From NCBI GenBank assembly GCA_964651395.1, contig CAZYXZ010000022.1, positions 1 through 38,650 on the forward strand: a DNA stretch of 38,650 nt. The letters are read 5' to 3'. The notes beneath the pieces are model-generated. The model saw only the letters and a program-made list of their open reading frames with translations, did no database searches and had not been told where the DNA came from. How positions within the stretch are numbered: position 1 is the stretch's first letter; every line of letters begins with the position of its first letter. The translations under genes and the position numbers were made by a program. Below, in pieces: positions 31,566 to 38,466 of this stretch. This DNA is from CAZYXZ01 sp964651395 (GTDB taxonomy: Bacteria > Actinomycetota > Actinomycetes > BP-191).

Positions 31566-32362
31566 TAGTCCTCCAGCAAGCGGGTCATGGCGGCAAGGCT
31601 ACGGCGGATCGGCTCGGCGTACCCCTCCGCCTCGATCCGCGGGCCGATCAGCTCCAGGTCGAAGCTGCCGGAGTAGCCCGCCCCGGTCAGCTCCTCGACG
31701 ATCCGCGCGAGCGGGAGATCGCCGTCGCCGACGGCGACCCGGTCCGGCGTCGCGAGCGTGCCGATCCGGAAGTCGCTGACCTGCACGAGGCGGATCCGGT
31801 CGACGCCGGCGGCGATGGTGTCGCCGAGGCCGCGCTCGGCCCAGCAGGCCTGCACCTCCAGGCAGACGCCGACGTCGAGGCGTCGGGCCAGGTCGATCGC
31901 GTCGCGGAGCGTGTGCAGGAAGCCGATGTCGGCACGGAGCGCATGCGTGTGCTCGAGCACGAGCGGCACGCGCGCCCGGTGCGCGGCCTCGAGCACCGGT
32001 GCGAGCGCCTCGGCGAGCGCGTCCGCGGCGTCCTCCCACGGCAGCCGGCCCGCCGTACCGGTCGTGGTGACCAGGCAGTCGGCGCGCACCGTGGCCGCCG
32101 CGACGACGGCGGCGAGCAGCGCCTCCCGCTGGCGCGGCCACTCGGCCGGCCGGTCGAGGTGGAACGGCGAGAGCGCCAGGACGTTCGTGACATGCAGCCC
32201 GCTGTCGCGGATCCGCTGGGCGGAGAGCGCGCGGCCGGCGGCGTCGAGCTTGCGCATCGTCAGGCCGACCCGCGTGATGCCCTCGGCCTCCCAGAACGCG
32301 AGGTCCTCGTCCAGCGGCTGGTTCAGGGTGCAGATGGCGCTGACCGACAGCCGCGGATGCAT
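31565..32362 (-). CDS. sugar-phosphate isomerase/epimerase-like TIM barrel
   Basis: The 265-residue protein fits the AP-endonuclease-2/xylose-isomerase-like barrel. It reads MHPRLSVSAICTLNQPLDED at the start, has a likely metal-site Glu in LVLEHTHAL, an acidic strand in VGVCLEVQACW, an Asp/His-rich turn QVSDFRIG, and the final GSFDLELIGPRI. Members isomerise or epimerise small keto compounds, or dehydrate inositol derivatives. Its place between an SDR and a 2-oxoacid oxidoreductase suggests that it shapes a small keto or hydroxy intermediate. ATG 32362 overlaps the SDR stop by one base (TGATG). Confidence 0.86.
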   Translation of the reverse strand: MHPRLSVSAICTLNQPLDEDLAFWEAEGITRVGLTMRKLDAAGRALSAQRIRDSGLHVTNVLALSPFHLDRPAEWPRQREALLAAVVAAATVRADCLVTTTGTAGRLPWEDAADALAEALAPVLEAAHRARVPLVLEHTHALRADIGFLHTLRDAIDLARRLDVGVCLEVQACWAERGLGDTIAAGVDRIRLVQVSDFRIGTLATPDRVAVGDGDLPLARIVEELTGAGYSGSFDLELIGPRIEAEGYAEPIRRSLAAMTRLLED

Positions 32363-33090
32363 CAGCCGAGCGACTTCGCGCGCGCGATGGTGCCGCCGCC
32401 GTCGACCGGCAGCACGTGGCCGGTCAGGATCGCCGACTCCGGGCCGGCCAGCCAGGCGACGGTGGCGGCCACCTGGTCGTCCGTGGCCAGCGGGAGCAGC
32501 TGCATCGCCTCGCGCCGCGCGAGGTCCGGCTCGGGCCGCGCCGCGTTGGGCACGAAGCCCGGGCTGACGACGTTGCAGCGCACGCCGTCACGCGCGTAGT
32601 CCACGGCGACCGACCGGGCCAGCGCCTCGATGCCGCCCTTGGCCGTCGAGTACGCCGCGAGTCCCGGCGTGCCCCGCGCGCCGGCGCGTGAGGACAGCAG
32701 GACGACCGCGCCGGCGCTGCTCTGCAGGTGCGGCAGCGCGGCGCGCACGGTCATGGCGACCGACGTGAGGTCTACGCGGATCTGCCGTTCCCAGTCCGCC
32801 GGGTCGACGTCGCCGAGTGGGCCGCTGTACGAGCCGGTGCTGGCGACGTGGCTGCAGACGAGCACGTCGACCCCGCCGAGGTGCTCGACCGCACGCGCGA
32901 CGAGTGCGTCGGGTGCGCCGTCCTCGGCCAGGTCCGCGGAGAGGAAGCGGATGCCCTCGGCGTCGAGTGCGGCGCCGCGCGTGGCGTCCCGGCCGCTGCC
33001 GACGACGCGCAGCCCGTCGGCGGCGAGCCGCCGCGCGATCGCGCGTCCGATCCCCGACGTCGCCCCGGTGACCAGCGCCCGACGGCTCAA
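32362..33090 (-). CDS. SDR family oxidoreductase, TTG start
   Basis: The 242-residue SDR has TGATSGIG at 8-15, the Ser in VLLSSRAGARG and YSTAKGG with Tyr/Lys, and ends TGHVLPVDGGG. The structural NNAG is replaced by CSHVAS, so the cofactor-adjacent loop is unusual. The start is TTG at 33090, overlapping the lipoprotein stop as TTGA. No ATG or GTG gives the full nucleotide-binding fold. A role as a dehydrogenase of a hydroxyacyl or hydroxy acid intermediate is inferred from its operon. Confidence 0.9.
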   Translation of the reverse strand: MSRRALVTGATSGIGRAIARRLAADGLRVVGSGRDATRGAALDAEGIRFLSADLAEDGAPDALVARAVEHLGGVDVLVCSHVASTGSYSGPLGDVDPADWERQIRVDLTSVAMTVRAALPHLQSSAGAVVLLSSRAGARGTPGLAAYSTAKGGIEALARSVAVDYARDGVRCNVVSPGFVPNAARPEPDLARREAMQLLPLATDDQVAATVAWLAGPESAILTGHVLPVDGGGTIARAKSLG

Positions 33091-33662
33091 GACTTCTCGC
33101 GCCAGGGCTTGTGGCCCCAGAAGGCCTTGAAGCCGGGGATGTCGGGGGCGATGACGCGGAAGGCGACCGAGTCGCTAGCGCGGGTGTAGGCCAGGCACTG
33201 GACGATGCCGATCAGCTCCTTCGGCTCGGAGATGACCAGCGCCGCACGGCCGCCGTGGGCGGTGTAGAAGCCCGCGCCGTACGGAAACCGGCCCTGGCCG
33301 TCGTCCTCGTCCCACCGCCAGCTGCCGTCGGACTTCAGCCGCAGGGTGAACGATCCGGTGTCCTCCTTGACGTCCTCGGCGCTGAGGTCGCCGCGCTCCT
33401 CGAGCTCCTGGGCGGTGTAGGTCACCGCGAACGTCCCCGTGAGCGCCGGCTTCGCCGGCGGAGTGCCCGGCACGCACTCGCCGACACTCGGGGCCGACGC
33501 GCTGACGATCGGCATCGGAGCTCCGGTGGCCACACCGGTCGGCCCGGCGCCGGTGGCGGCCCCGATGGTCGGGGCAGGTGCGGCCTCGGGCTCCTTGTCG
33601 TCCGAGCAGGCGCCGACGCCCACGGCGGTGACCAGGGCCAGGCCGAGCAGCGAGAAGCGCAT
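33087..33662 (-). CDS. putative lipoprotein inside the catabolic operon
   Basis: The 191-residue product has a lipoprotein signal (MRFSLLGLALVTAVGVGAC, Cys19) and an Ala/Pro/Thr-rich linker. A beta-rich domain follows (ALTGTFAVTYTAQELEERGD, then SFTLRLKSDGSWRWDEDDGQ), with two Cys (GECVPG and VQCLAY). The strand pattern with FTLRLKSDGSW and a ligand-sized domain recalls lipocalin-like folds, but I cannot name the family. It is translationally coupled on both sides: its ATG overlaps the FadE stop (TGATG), and its stop overlaps the SDR start. A substrate-binding role at the membrane is a guess. Confidence 0.8.
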   Translation of the reverse strand: MRFSLLGLALVTAVGVGACSDDKEPEAAPAPTIGAATGAGPTGVATGAPMPIVSASAPSVGECVPGTPPAKPALTGTFAVTYTAQELEERGDLSAEDVKEDTGSFTLRLKSDGSWRWDEDDGQGRFPYGAGFYTAHGGRAALVISEPKELIGIVQCLAYTRASDSVAFRVIAPDIPGFKAFWGHKPWREKS

Positions 33663-34768
33663 CACAGGCCGATCAGACCGGCGATGCGGGCGCGGTGCCA
33701 GCGCGGTGAGCCGAACGCGGCGGCGCCGGACTTCGCCCGCTTCGCGAACAGGTGCATGTCGTGCTCCCACGTGTAACCGATGCCTCCCATGAGCTGGATG
33801 CCGTCCTGCGCGATCAGCAGCTGTGCGTCGCCGGCTGCCGACTTGGCCATCGACACCGCGAGCGACCGGTCGCGTTCGTCGCTCTCGTCGACGGCCAGCG
33901 CCGCGGCGTACGCCGTCGCACGGGCGCGCTCGAGCACGACGAACATGTCCGCCGCCTTGTGCTTCACGGCCTGGAACGAGCCGATCGGCACGCCGAACTG
34001 GTGCCGGTTCTTCACGTGGTCGAGGACGATGTCGAGGACTGCCTGACATACGCCCACGCACTCGACGGCGACGGCCAGCGCGGCGACGTCGAACGCGCGG
34101 CACAGGCCGTGCGCATCGACCGGGAAGACGCGCTCGGGAGCTACCGCGACACCGCGGAAGTCCAGGGCGGCAAACGGCCGCGTGCCGTCGACCGCGGCGA
34201 CGTCGTGGACGACGGCCGCCCCGGCCTCGACCACCGCGACCACCTGCGAGCCGTCCGAGACCTGCGCGACGACGGCGACCCGCTCGGCGGTGGCGCCGTC
34301 GAGCACCTGCTCCTTGCGGCCGTCCAGCAGCCACTGGCCCCGCGACGACTGCGCTGTCGTGGCGAGCGGCGGGGACGGCCACTGGTCCGGAGACTCCGCG
34401 ATCGCGACCGTGCCCGTGCCGCCCTCGGCCGCCGCGGCCAGCAGGGCGTCGCGCTCCGGCGTCGCGGGGCAGGCCAGCAGCAACGGCACGTACGTCGTGG
34501 CGGTCGCCACGAACGGACCGGGCGCCAGGTGCCGGCCGAGCTCCTCGAGCACCACGGCCAGCTCGACGGTGCCGAGACCGAGCCCACCGCACGACTCCGG
34601 TATGCCGAGCGCCGGCCAGCCGAGCTCCACGAACGTCGCCCACAGCCGGTCCGGCTGCTCGCCCTTCTCGGCCATCGCGCGGGCGACGGCGGGCGGGCAC
34701 TCCTTGTCGAGCAGCTCACGCGCGGAACGGCGCAGCTCGTCCTGCTCGCGACTGAGCTCGAGGTCCAT
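33662..34768 (-). CDS. acyl-CoA dehydrogenase, small (beta-type) FadE
   Basis: The 368-residue ACAD begins MDLELSREQDELRRSARELL. It has the middle domain GLGTVELAVVLEELGRH and the FAD-contact motif HQFGVPIGSFQAVKH, and ends in IQLMGGIGYTWEHDMHLFAK, where the usual catalytic Glu region is changed. It is similar in size and pattern to the 16027 gene and would pair with the large FadE at 27146 at the far end of the operon. ATG 34768 is 5 bp after the TetR stop. Confidence 0.92.
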   Translation of the reverse strand: MDLELSREQDELRRSARELLDKECPPAVARAMAEKGEQPDRLWATFVELGWPALGIPESCGGLGLGTVELAVVLEELGRHLAPGPFVATATTYVPLLLACPATPERDALLAAAAEGGTGTVAIAESPDQWPSPPLATTAQSSRGQWLLDGRKEQVLDGATAERVAVVAQVSDGSQVVAVVEAGAAVVHDVAAVDGTRPFAALDFRGVAVAPERVFPVDAHGLCRAFDVAALAVAVECVGVCQAVLDIVLDHVKNRHQFGVPIGSFQAVKHKAADMFVVLERARATAYAAALAVDESDERDRSLAVSMAKSAAGDAQLLIAQDGIQLMGGIGYTWEHDMHLFAKRAKSGAAAFGSPRWHRARIAGLIGL

Positions 34769-34773
34769 GTCCG

Positions 34774-35481
34774 CTAGCGGGCGATCGCGACGGAGCGTCG
34801 CGTGTGCTGACCCCCGAACAGCCCGGCGTGCGTGATCGCCGCCAGCGTGTCGAGCATCGCCTCGCGCTCGAAGCGCGCCTGGCCGGAGAGCACGAGGTAG
34901 TTGAACCGCTCGACCATCGCGAGGAAGGCCAGCGAGGCGATCTGCGGGTCGATGTCCGGCGGTGCGGTCTTCTCGATCCGCGCGGCGAGCCCGCGCCCGA
35001 ACGAGCGCAGCACGTCCGTGCCGAGGTTGGCCAGGTCGTTGCCGGACAGCTCCGCCTCGGTCCACGCCCGGATCACCGGGCCGTAGTGGAAGTAGAGGTC
35101 GGTGAACTGGCCGAGCCAGTCGCGGATCGCGGCGTAGCCCGCGTCGTCCGGCGTGATCTCGCCGAGGTCGTCGGCCAGCTTCACCATGGCGTCGGCCACG
35201 TCGACGGCGAGGGCGCGGAAGAGGTCTTCCTTGTTGGCGAAGTAGAGGTAGAACGTGCCGTGGGAGGTCTTCGCGACCTTGACGATGTCGTCCACCCGCG
35301 CGGCGTGGTACCCGCGCTTCTCGAAGACGACCATGCCGGCGTCGAGCAGCTTGCGCATCGTCTTGCGGCCCTGCGCGCGCAGCTCGCGCTCCTGCGCGGG
35401 GGCCCCGCCCCGCAGCCCGGCGTCGCCCGACTTGGCAGCCTTTCGGCGCGGTGTGGCCGGTGTCCCGGCGGTCTTCGCCAC
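34774..35481 (-). CDS. TetR/AcrR family transcriptional regulator
   Basis: The 235-residue protein has a basic N-terminal arm (to about residue 40), then a TetR DNA-binding domain: MRKLLDAGMVVFEKRGYHAA, VDDIVKVAKTSHGTFYLYFANKE-type helix-turn-helix near 59-86. The C-terminal helical domain would bind an inducer, probably an acyl-CoA given the neighbours. GTG 35481 is chosen, since upstream in-frame starts would lie within or before operator 7. It is the only TetR gene in the window and is the first gene of the catabolic operon. I infer that its product binds the seven-site set and represses its own operon. Confidence 0.92.
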   Translation of the reverse strand: MAKTAGTPATPRRKAAKSGDAGLRGGAPAQERELRAQGRKTMRKLLDAGMVVFEKRGYHAARVDDIVKVAKTSHGTFYLYFANKEDLFRALAVDVADAMVKLADDLGEITPDDAGYAAIRDWLGQFTDLYFHYGPVIRAWTEAELSGNDLANLGTDVLRSFGRGLAARIEKTAPPDIDPQIASLAFLAMVERFNYLVLSGQARFEREAMLDTLAAITHAGLFGGQHTRRSVAIAR

Positions 35482-35499
35482 CCGGCCAGGGTAGTAGTT

Positions 35500-35519
35500 C
35501 TCCGACACTCGCGTCAGGT
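35500..35519. promoter_or_regulatory. operator 7 of the CCTGAC-N6-GTCAGG set
   Basis: The arms CTCCGAC and GTCAGGT are separated by ACTCGC. The right half is exact, the left half departs at two core positions. It lies in the 55-bp spacer between the TetR gene (start 35481) and the divergent FadD gene (start 35537). It is the weakest match, as often seen for autoregulated sites. Confidence 0.68.
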
Positions 35520-35536
35520 TTGCCATCCTGTGGCGC

Positions 35537-36937
35537 ATGCCCCGCCCGCTGCTCCCCGCGATCCTCGCCGAAGCGGTCCGCCGGTTCGGCCACCGGCCGG
35601 CGTACGTCGACGCCTCGGGCGTGCTCACGTACGCCGCGCTGGAGGCGCGGAGCGCGGCGCTGGCCGGGGCGCTGCACCGCCGCGGAGTCCTTGAGGGGGA
35701 CGTCGTGGCGCTGCGGCTGCCGACCGGCACCGGCTACCCGTCCTGCTACCTGGCGGCGGCGCGGCTCGGCGCCGTGACCGCCGGGGTCAACAGCCGGCTC
35801 ACCGCGGCCGAGCAGGAGCGGCTGGTGGAGCTGGTCGAGCCGCGGCTGGTGGTGGACGAGACGGTCCTCACCGAGCTCGAGGCTGCCGGGACGGACCCGC
35901 CGGCCGAGCCGCCGGCCGACCCGGAACGCCCGGTCGCCGTCGTCTTCACGTCGGGGACGACCGGGTTGCCCAAGGGCGCGGTGTTCGCCGAGCGACAGCT
36001 GGCCGCGATCCGCGACATCGACACTGGCTCTGCATGGGGACAGGGCGGTCGCAGCCTGTTCGCGACGTCGCTGTCGCACCTCGGCTTCATGACGAAGCTG
36101 GCCGGTTCGATCCAGTCCGGGGCGACGGCCCATCTCGTGCCGCGCTGGCGAGCCGACGAGGCGCTGCGCGCGACGGCGGAGCTCGGCCTGACCGCGATCA
36201 GCGGCGTACCGACGCAGCTCGCGCTGATGCTGGCCAGCCCCGTGCTGGACGAGGTCGAACTGACCACCGTGCGGACCGTCGTCATCGGCGGCGGCCCGGC
36301 GACGCCGGACCTGGTGCGCGCGGCGCGGGCGCGCTTCGGCGTACCGGTGACGACGCGCTACTCCTGCACGGAGGCGGGCATCGGCTGCGGCACGCATCCC
36401 GGCGACCCGCCGGAGGACGCGGAGACGACGGTGGGTCGCCCGCAGCCGGGCGTCGAGCTGCGCATCGCCGGCGACGGTGAAGTCCAGCTGCGCTCTGCCG
36501 CGGTGATGAGCGAGTACTGGCGCAACCCGGTCGCCACCGCGCAGGCGCTCACCGACGACGGGTTCGTCCGCACGGGCGACCTCGGCTGGGTGGACGAGCT
36601 GGGCCGGCTGCACCTGTCCGGCCGGCGCACCGAGATGTGGGTGCGCGGCGGCTACAACGTCTTCCCGGCGGAGGTGGAGTCGGTGCTGGCCGGCCATCCG
36701 TCAGTCGAGGCCGTGGCGGTCGTGCCCCGCGACGACGACGTGATGGGTCAGGTCGGCGTCGCCGTCGTCGTGCCGCGGGGTGCGGCCCCGACGCTCAACG
36801 ACCTGTGCGGGCACGCGGCCGCGACGTTGGCGCAGCACAAGCTGCCCGCGGACCTGGTGGTGGTCGACGCGCTACCGCTCACCGCAGGCGACAAGGTCGA
36901 CCGCCGGGCACTGCTGGAGCTGATCAGCAGGCGTTGA
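35537..36937 (+). CDS. acyl-CoA synthetase (AMP-binding), FadD-type
   Basis: The 466-residue ligase has FTSGTTGLPKG, YSCTEAG, RTGDLG and RRTEMWVRGGYNVFPAEVES in order, and the catalytic Lys in TAGDKVDRR near the end. It forms an acyl-CoA from an acid, ATP and CoA. It is somewhat short but holds all motifs. It is divergent from the TetR operon across operator 7 and so may supply the first CoA ester and thereby the inducer. Its end overlaps the sigma-like gene on the other strand by 14 bp. Confidence 0.93.
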   Translation: MPRPLLPAILAEAVRRFGHRPAYVDASGVLTYAALEARSAALAGALHRRGVLEGDVVALRLPTGTGYPSCYLAAARLGAVTAGVNSRLTAAEQERLVELVEPRLVVDETVLTELEAAGTDPPAEPPADPERPVAVVFTSGTTGLPKGAVFAERQLAAIRDIDTGSAWGQGGRSLFATSLSHLGFMTKLAGSIQSGATAHLVPRWRADEALRATAELGLTAISGVPTQLALMLASPVLDEVELTTVRTVVIGGGPATPDLVRAARARFGVPVTTRYSCTEAGIGCGTHPGDPPEDAETTVGRPQPGVELRIAGDGEVQLRSAAVMSEYWRNPVATAQALTDDGFVRTGDLGWVDELGRLHLSGRRTEMWVRGGYNVFPAEVESVLAGHPSVEAVAVVPRDDDVMGQVGVAVVVPRGAAPTLNDLCGHAAATLAQHKLPADLVVVDALPLTAGDKVDRRALLELISRR

Positions 36938-38399
36938 CGGTGAAGGAGACGTTGCCGGTGCGGCTGCTGTTGCCGCGGCTGTCCGTCGCGGTGATGTACC
37001 AGTGCCCCGACGAGCCGGCACCGAACGGACCGATGCTCGCGGTGTAGCTCCCGCCCGAGGGGCTCATCGACTTGCTGCTCGTGGCGCCGTTGACCACCCA
37101 CACCAGGGTCACGCTGCTCAGCGAGCTCTCGTCGGCGACCGAGGCCGAGACGGTCCGGGTCGTGCCCGCGCACATGCTGCTGGGGCCGCTGGCGTTGATG
37201 GTCGGGCCGCGCTCGATGCGGGCGTTGATCGGCAGGTTCTGCCCGCCGCCGACCCAGCGCAGGCGCAGCGCCTCGGAGATCGAGCCCTCGCCGAACCGGT
37301 CGCGGTCGATCGTCACCGTGATGTTCATCTGCCGGCCCCGCAGGAGCGTGCCGGAGGACGGGCTCACGGACAGACCCTGCACGGTCGTGGTGGCCGCCCA
37401 CTTCACGTCGCCGCCGTCGGCGCGCATGGCCAGCGTCGCGGCGCTCGTCGACGAGCCGAGGTTGATCGAGCTCTGGCTCAACGTCAGCTTGCCGCCCGCG
37501 GCCGGCGCCGGAGCGGCTCCGGTCGCCGCGGGGTTGGACGGGGCCGGGCTGGTCGCCGCTGCGCTCGGCGACGCGCTCGCCGACGGTGACGCGCTCGGCT
37601 CGGGCGTGGGGCTGGGCGCGGTCGTCGGCGTCGCGCCGATGACCGGGCCGAGACCTTGGGCGGTCGCGAGCGGGGTCGGCGACGTCGTACGCCGCACCGC
37701 GACCGGATCGACGTCGTCGCCGTAGCCGAAGGAGGTGGCGGCGAAGGCGAGCGCGCCGAGCCGCAGCAGCACGACGGCGAGGACCAGCGGTCGCCGGCTG
37801 GCATAGACCGGGGGCGGGTAGCCGTTGCGCGGCCAGCGGCCGGTCTTGCCGGCGCCGAGCGTGAGGTCCTCGACGATCTCGCGCCGCAGCGCCGCGGGCG
37901 CCATGCGCTGCGGCACGACGGCGAGGTTGGCGGCCGGGGTCGTCGCCGCCTTGGCGACGGAGGCGTCGAGCAGCTTCTCGGCCCGGGCGGCCGAGACGCC
38001 GAGCGCGAGGCCGAGGTCGGCGCCGACGAGCTTCTGCCGCTGGCGCAGCGACAGCACGGTGCGGTCCTTCGGCGGCAGCGCGGCCATGGCCGCCCAGACG
38101 TGCTCGGGCTCCGCGGAGGCGACGGCGGCCGCGAGCGGGACCGGCTTCGGCGCGCGGCGCAGCGACTCGTGGGCGGCGATCGCGAACAGCCAGGGCCGGA
38201 GCTGGTGCGGCTCCTTGAGCTCGCCGAGGCGCATGGCCGCGGACATGGTCGTCGCGCGCAGCACGTCCGCCGCGGCGGCGTCGTCGAACGTGACCGACCA
38301 GGCGTGGTCGTACAGGCGGTCGGCGTACTTGTCGTAGATGCCGGTGAAGCCCGGGCTCTGGCCGGTCCGTGCGCGGTCGACGAGACGGTGGTCATCCAC
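36924..38399 (-). CDS. ECF sigma-like protein fused to a membrane and extracellular domain
   Basis: The product (491 residues) has sigma region 2 features near the N-terminus (FTGIYDKYADRLYDHAWSVT, then PHQLRPWLFAIAAHESLRR). A region 4 helix-turn-helix follows (ALPPKDRTVLSLRQRQ, LGLALGVSAARAEKLL). One membrane segment follows at about 204-224 (LVLAVVLLRLGALAFAA), then a Pro/Ser/Ala/Thr-rich linker. Outside are a BACON-like region (LTLSQSSINLGSSTSAATLA) and an Ig-like domain ending in Cys. GTG 38399 is preferred, as AGGAG lies 11 bases upstream, while GTG 38411 would overlap it. It may sense the envelope directly. Confidence 0.85.
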   Translation of the reverse strand: MDDHRLVDRARTGQSPGFTGIYDKYADRLYDHAWSVTFDDAAAADVLRATTMSAAMRLGELKEPHQLRPWLFAIAAHESLRRAPKPVPLAAAVASAEPEHVWAAMAALPPKDRTVLSLRQRQKLVGADLGLALGVSAARAEKLLDASVAKAATTPAANLAVVPQRMAPAALRREIVEDLTLGAGKTGRWPRNGYPPPVYASRRPLVLAVVLLRLGALAFAATSFGYGDDVDPVAVRRTTSPTPLATAQGLGPVIGATPTTAPSPTPEPSASPSASASPSAAATSPAPSNPAATGAAPAPAAGGKLTLSQSSINLGSSTSAATLAMRADGGDVKWAATTTVQGLSVSPSSGTLLRGRQMNITVTIDRDRFGEGSISEALRLRWVGGGQNLPINARIERGPTINASGPSSMCAGTTRTVSASVADESSLSSVTLVWVVNGATSSKSMSPSGGSYTASIGPFGAGSSGHWYITATDSRGNSSRTGNVSFTVNAC

Positions 38400-38466
38400 G
38401 GCTGGCTGCACTCCTGAGTCGGCTTCGCGGGGGCTTCGTCAACGGCCGGACGCTCTCCTGCGCCGG

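Noticed and set aside
35482..35730. Longer start for the TetR regulator
   Set aside because: The extension crosses operator 7 and the start of the divergent FadD gene and is of low-complexity shadow type.
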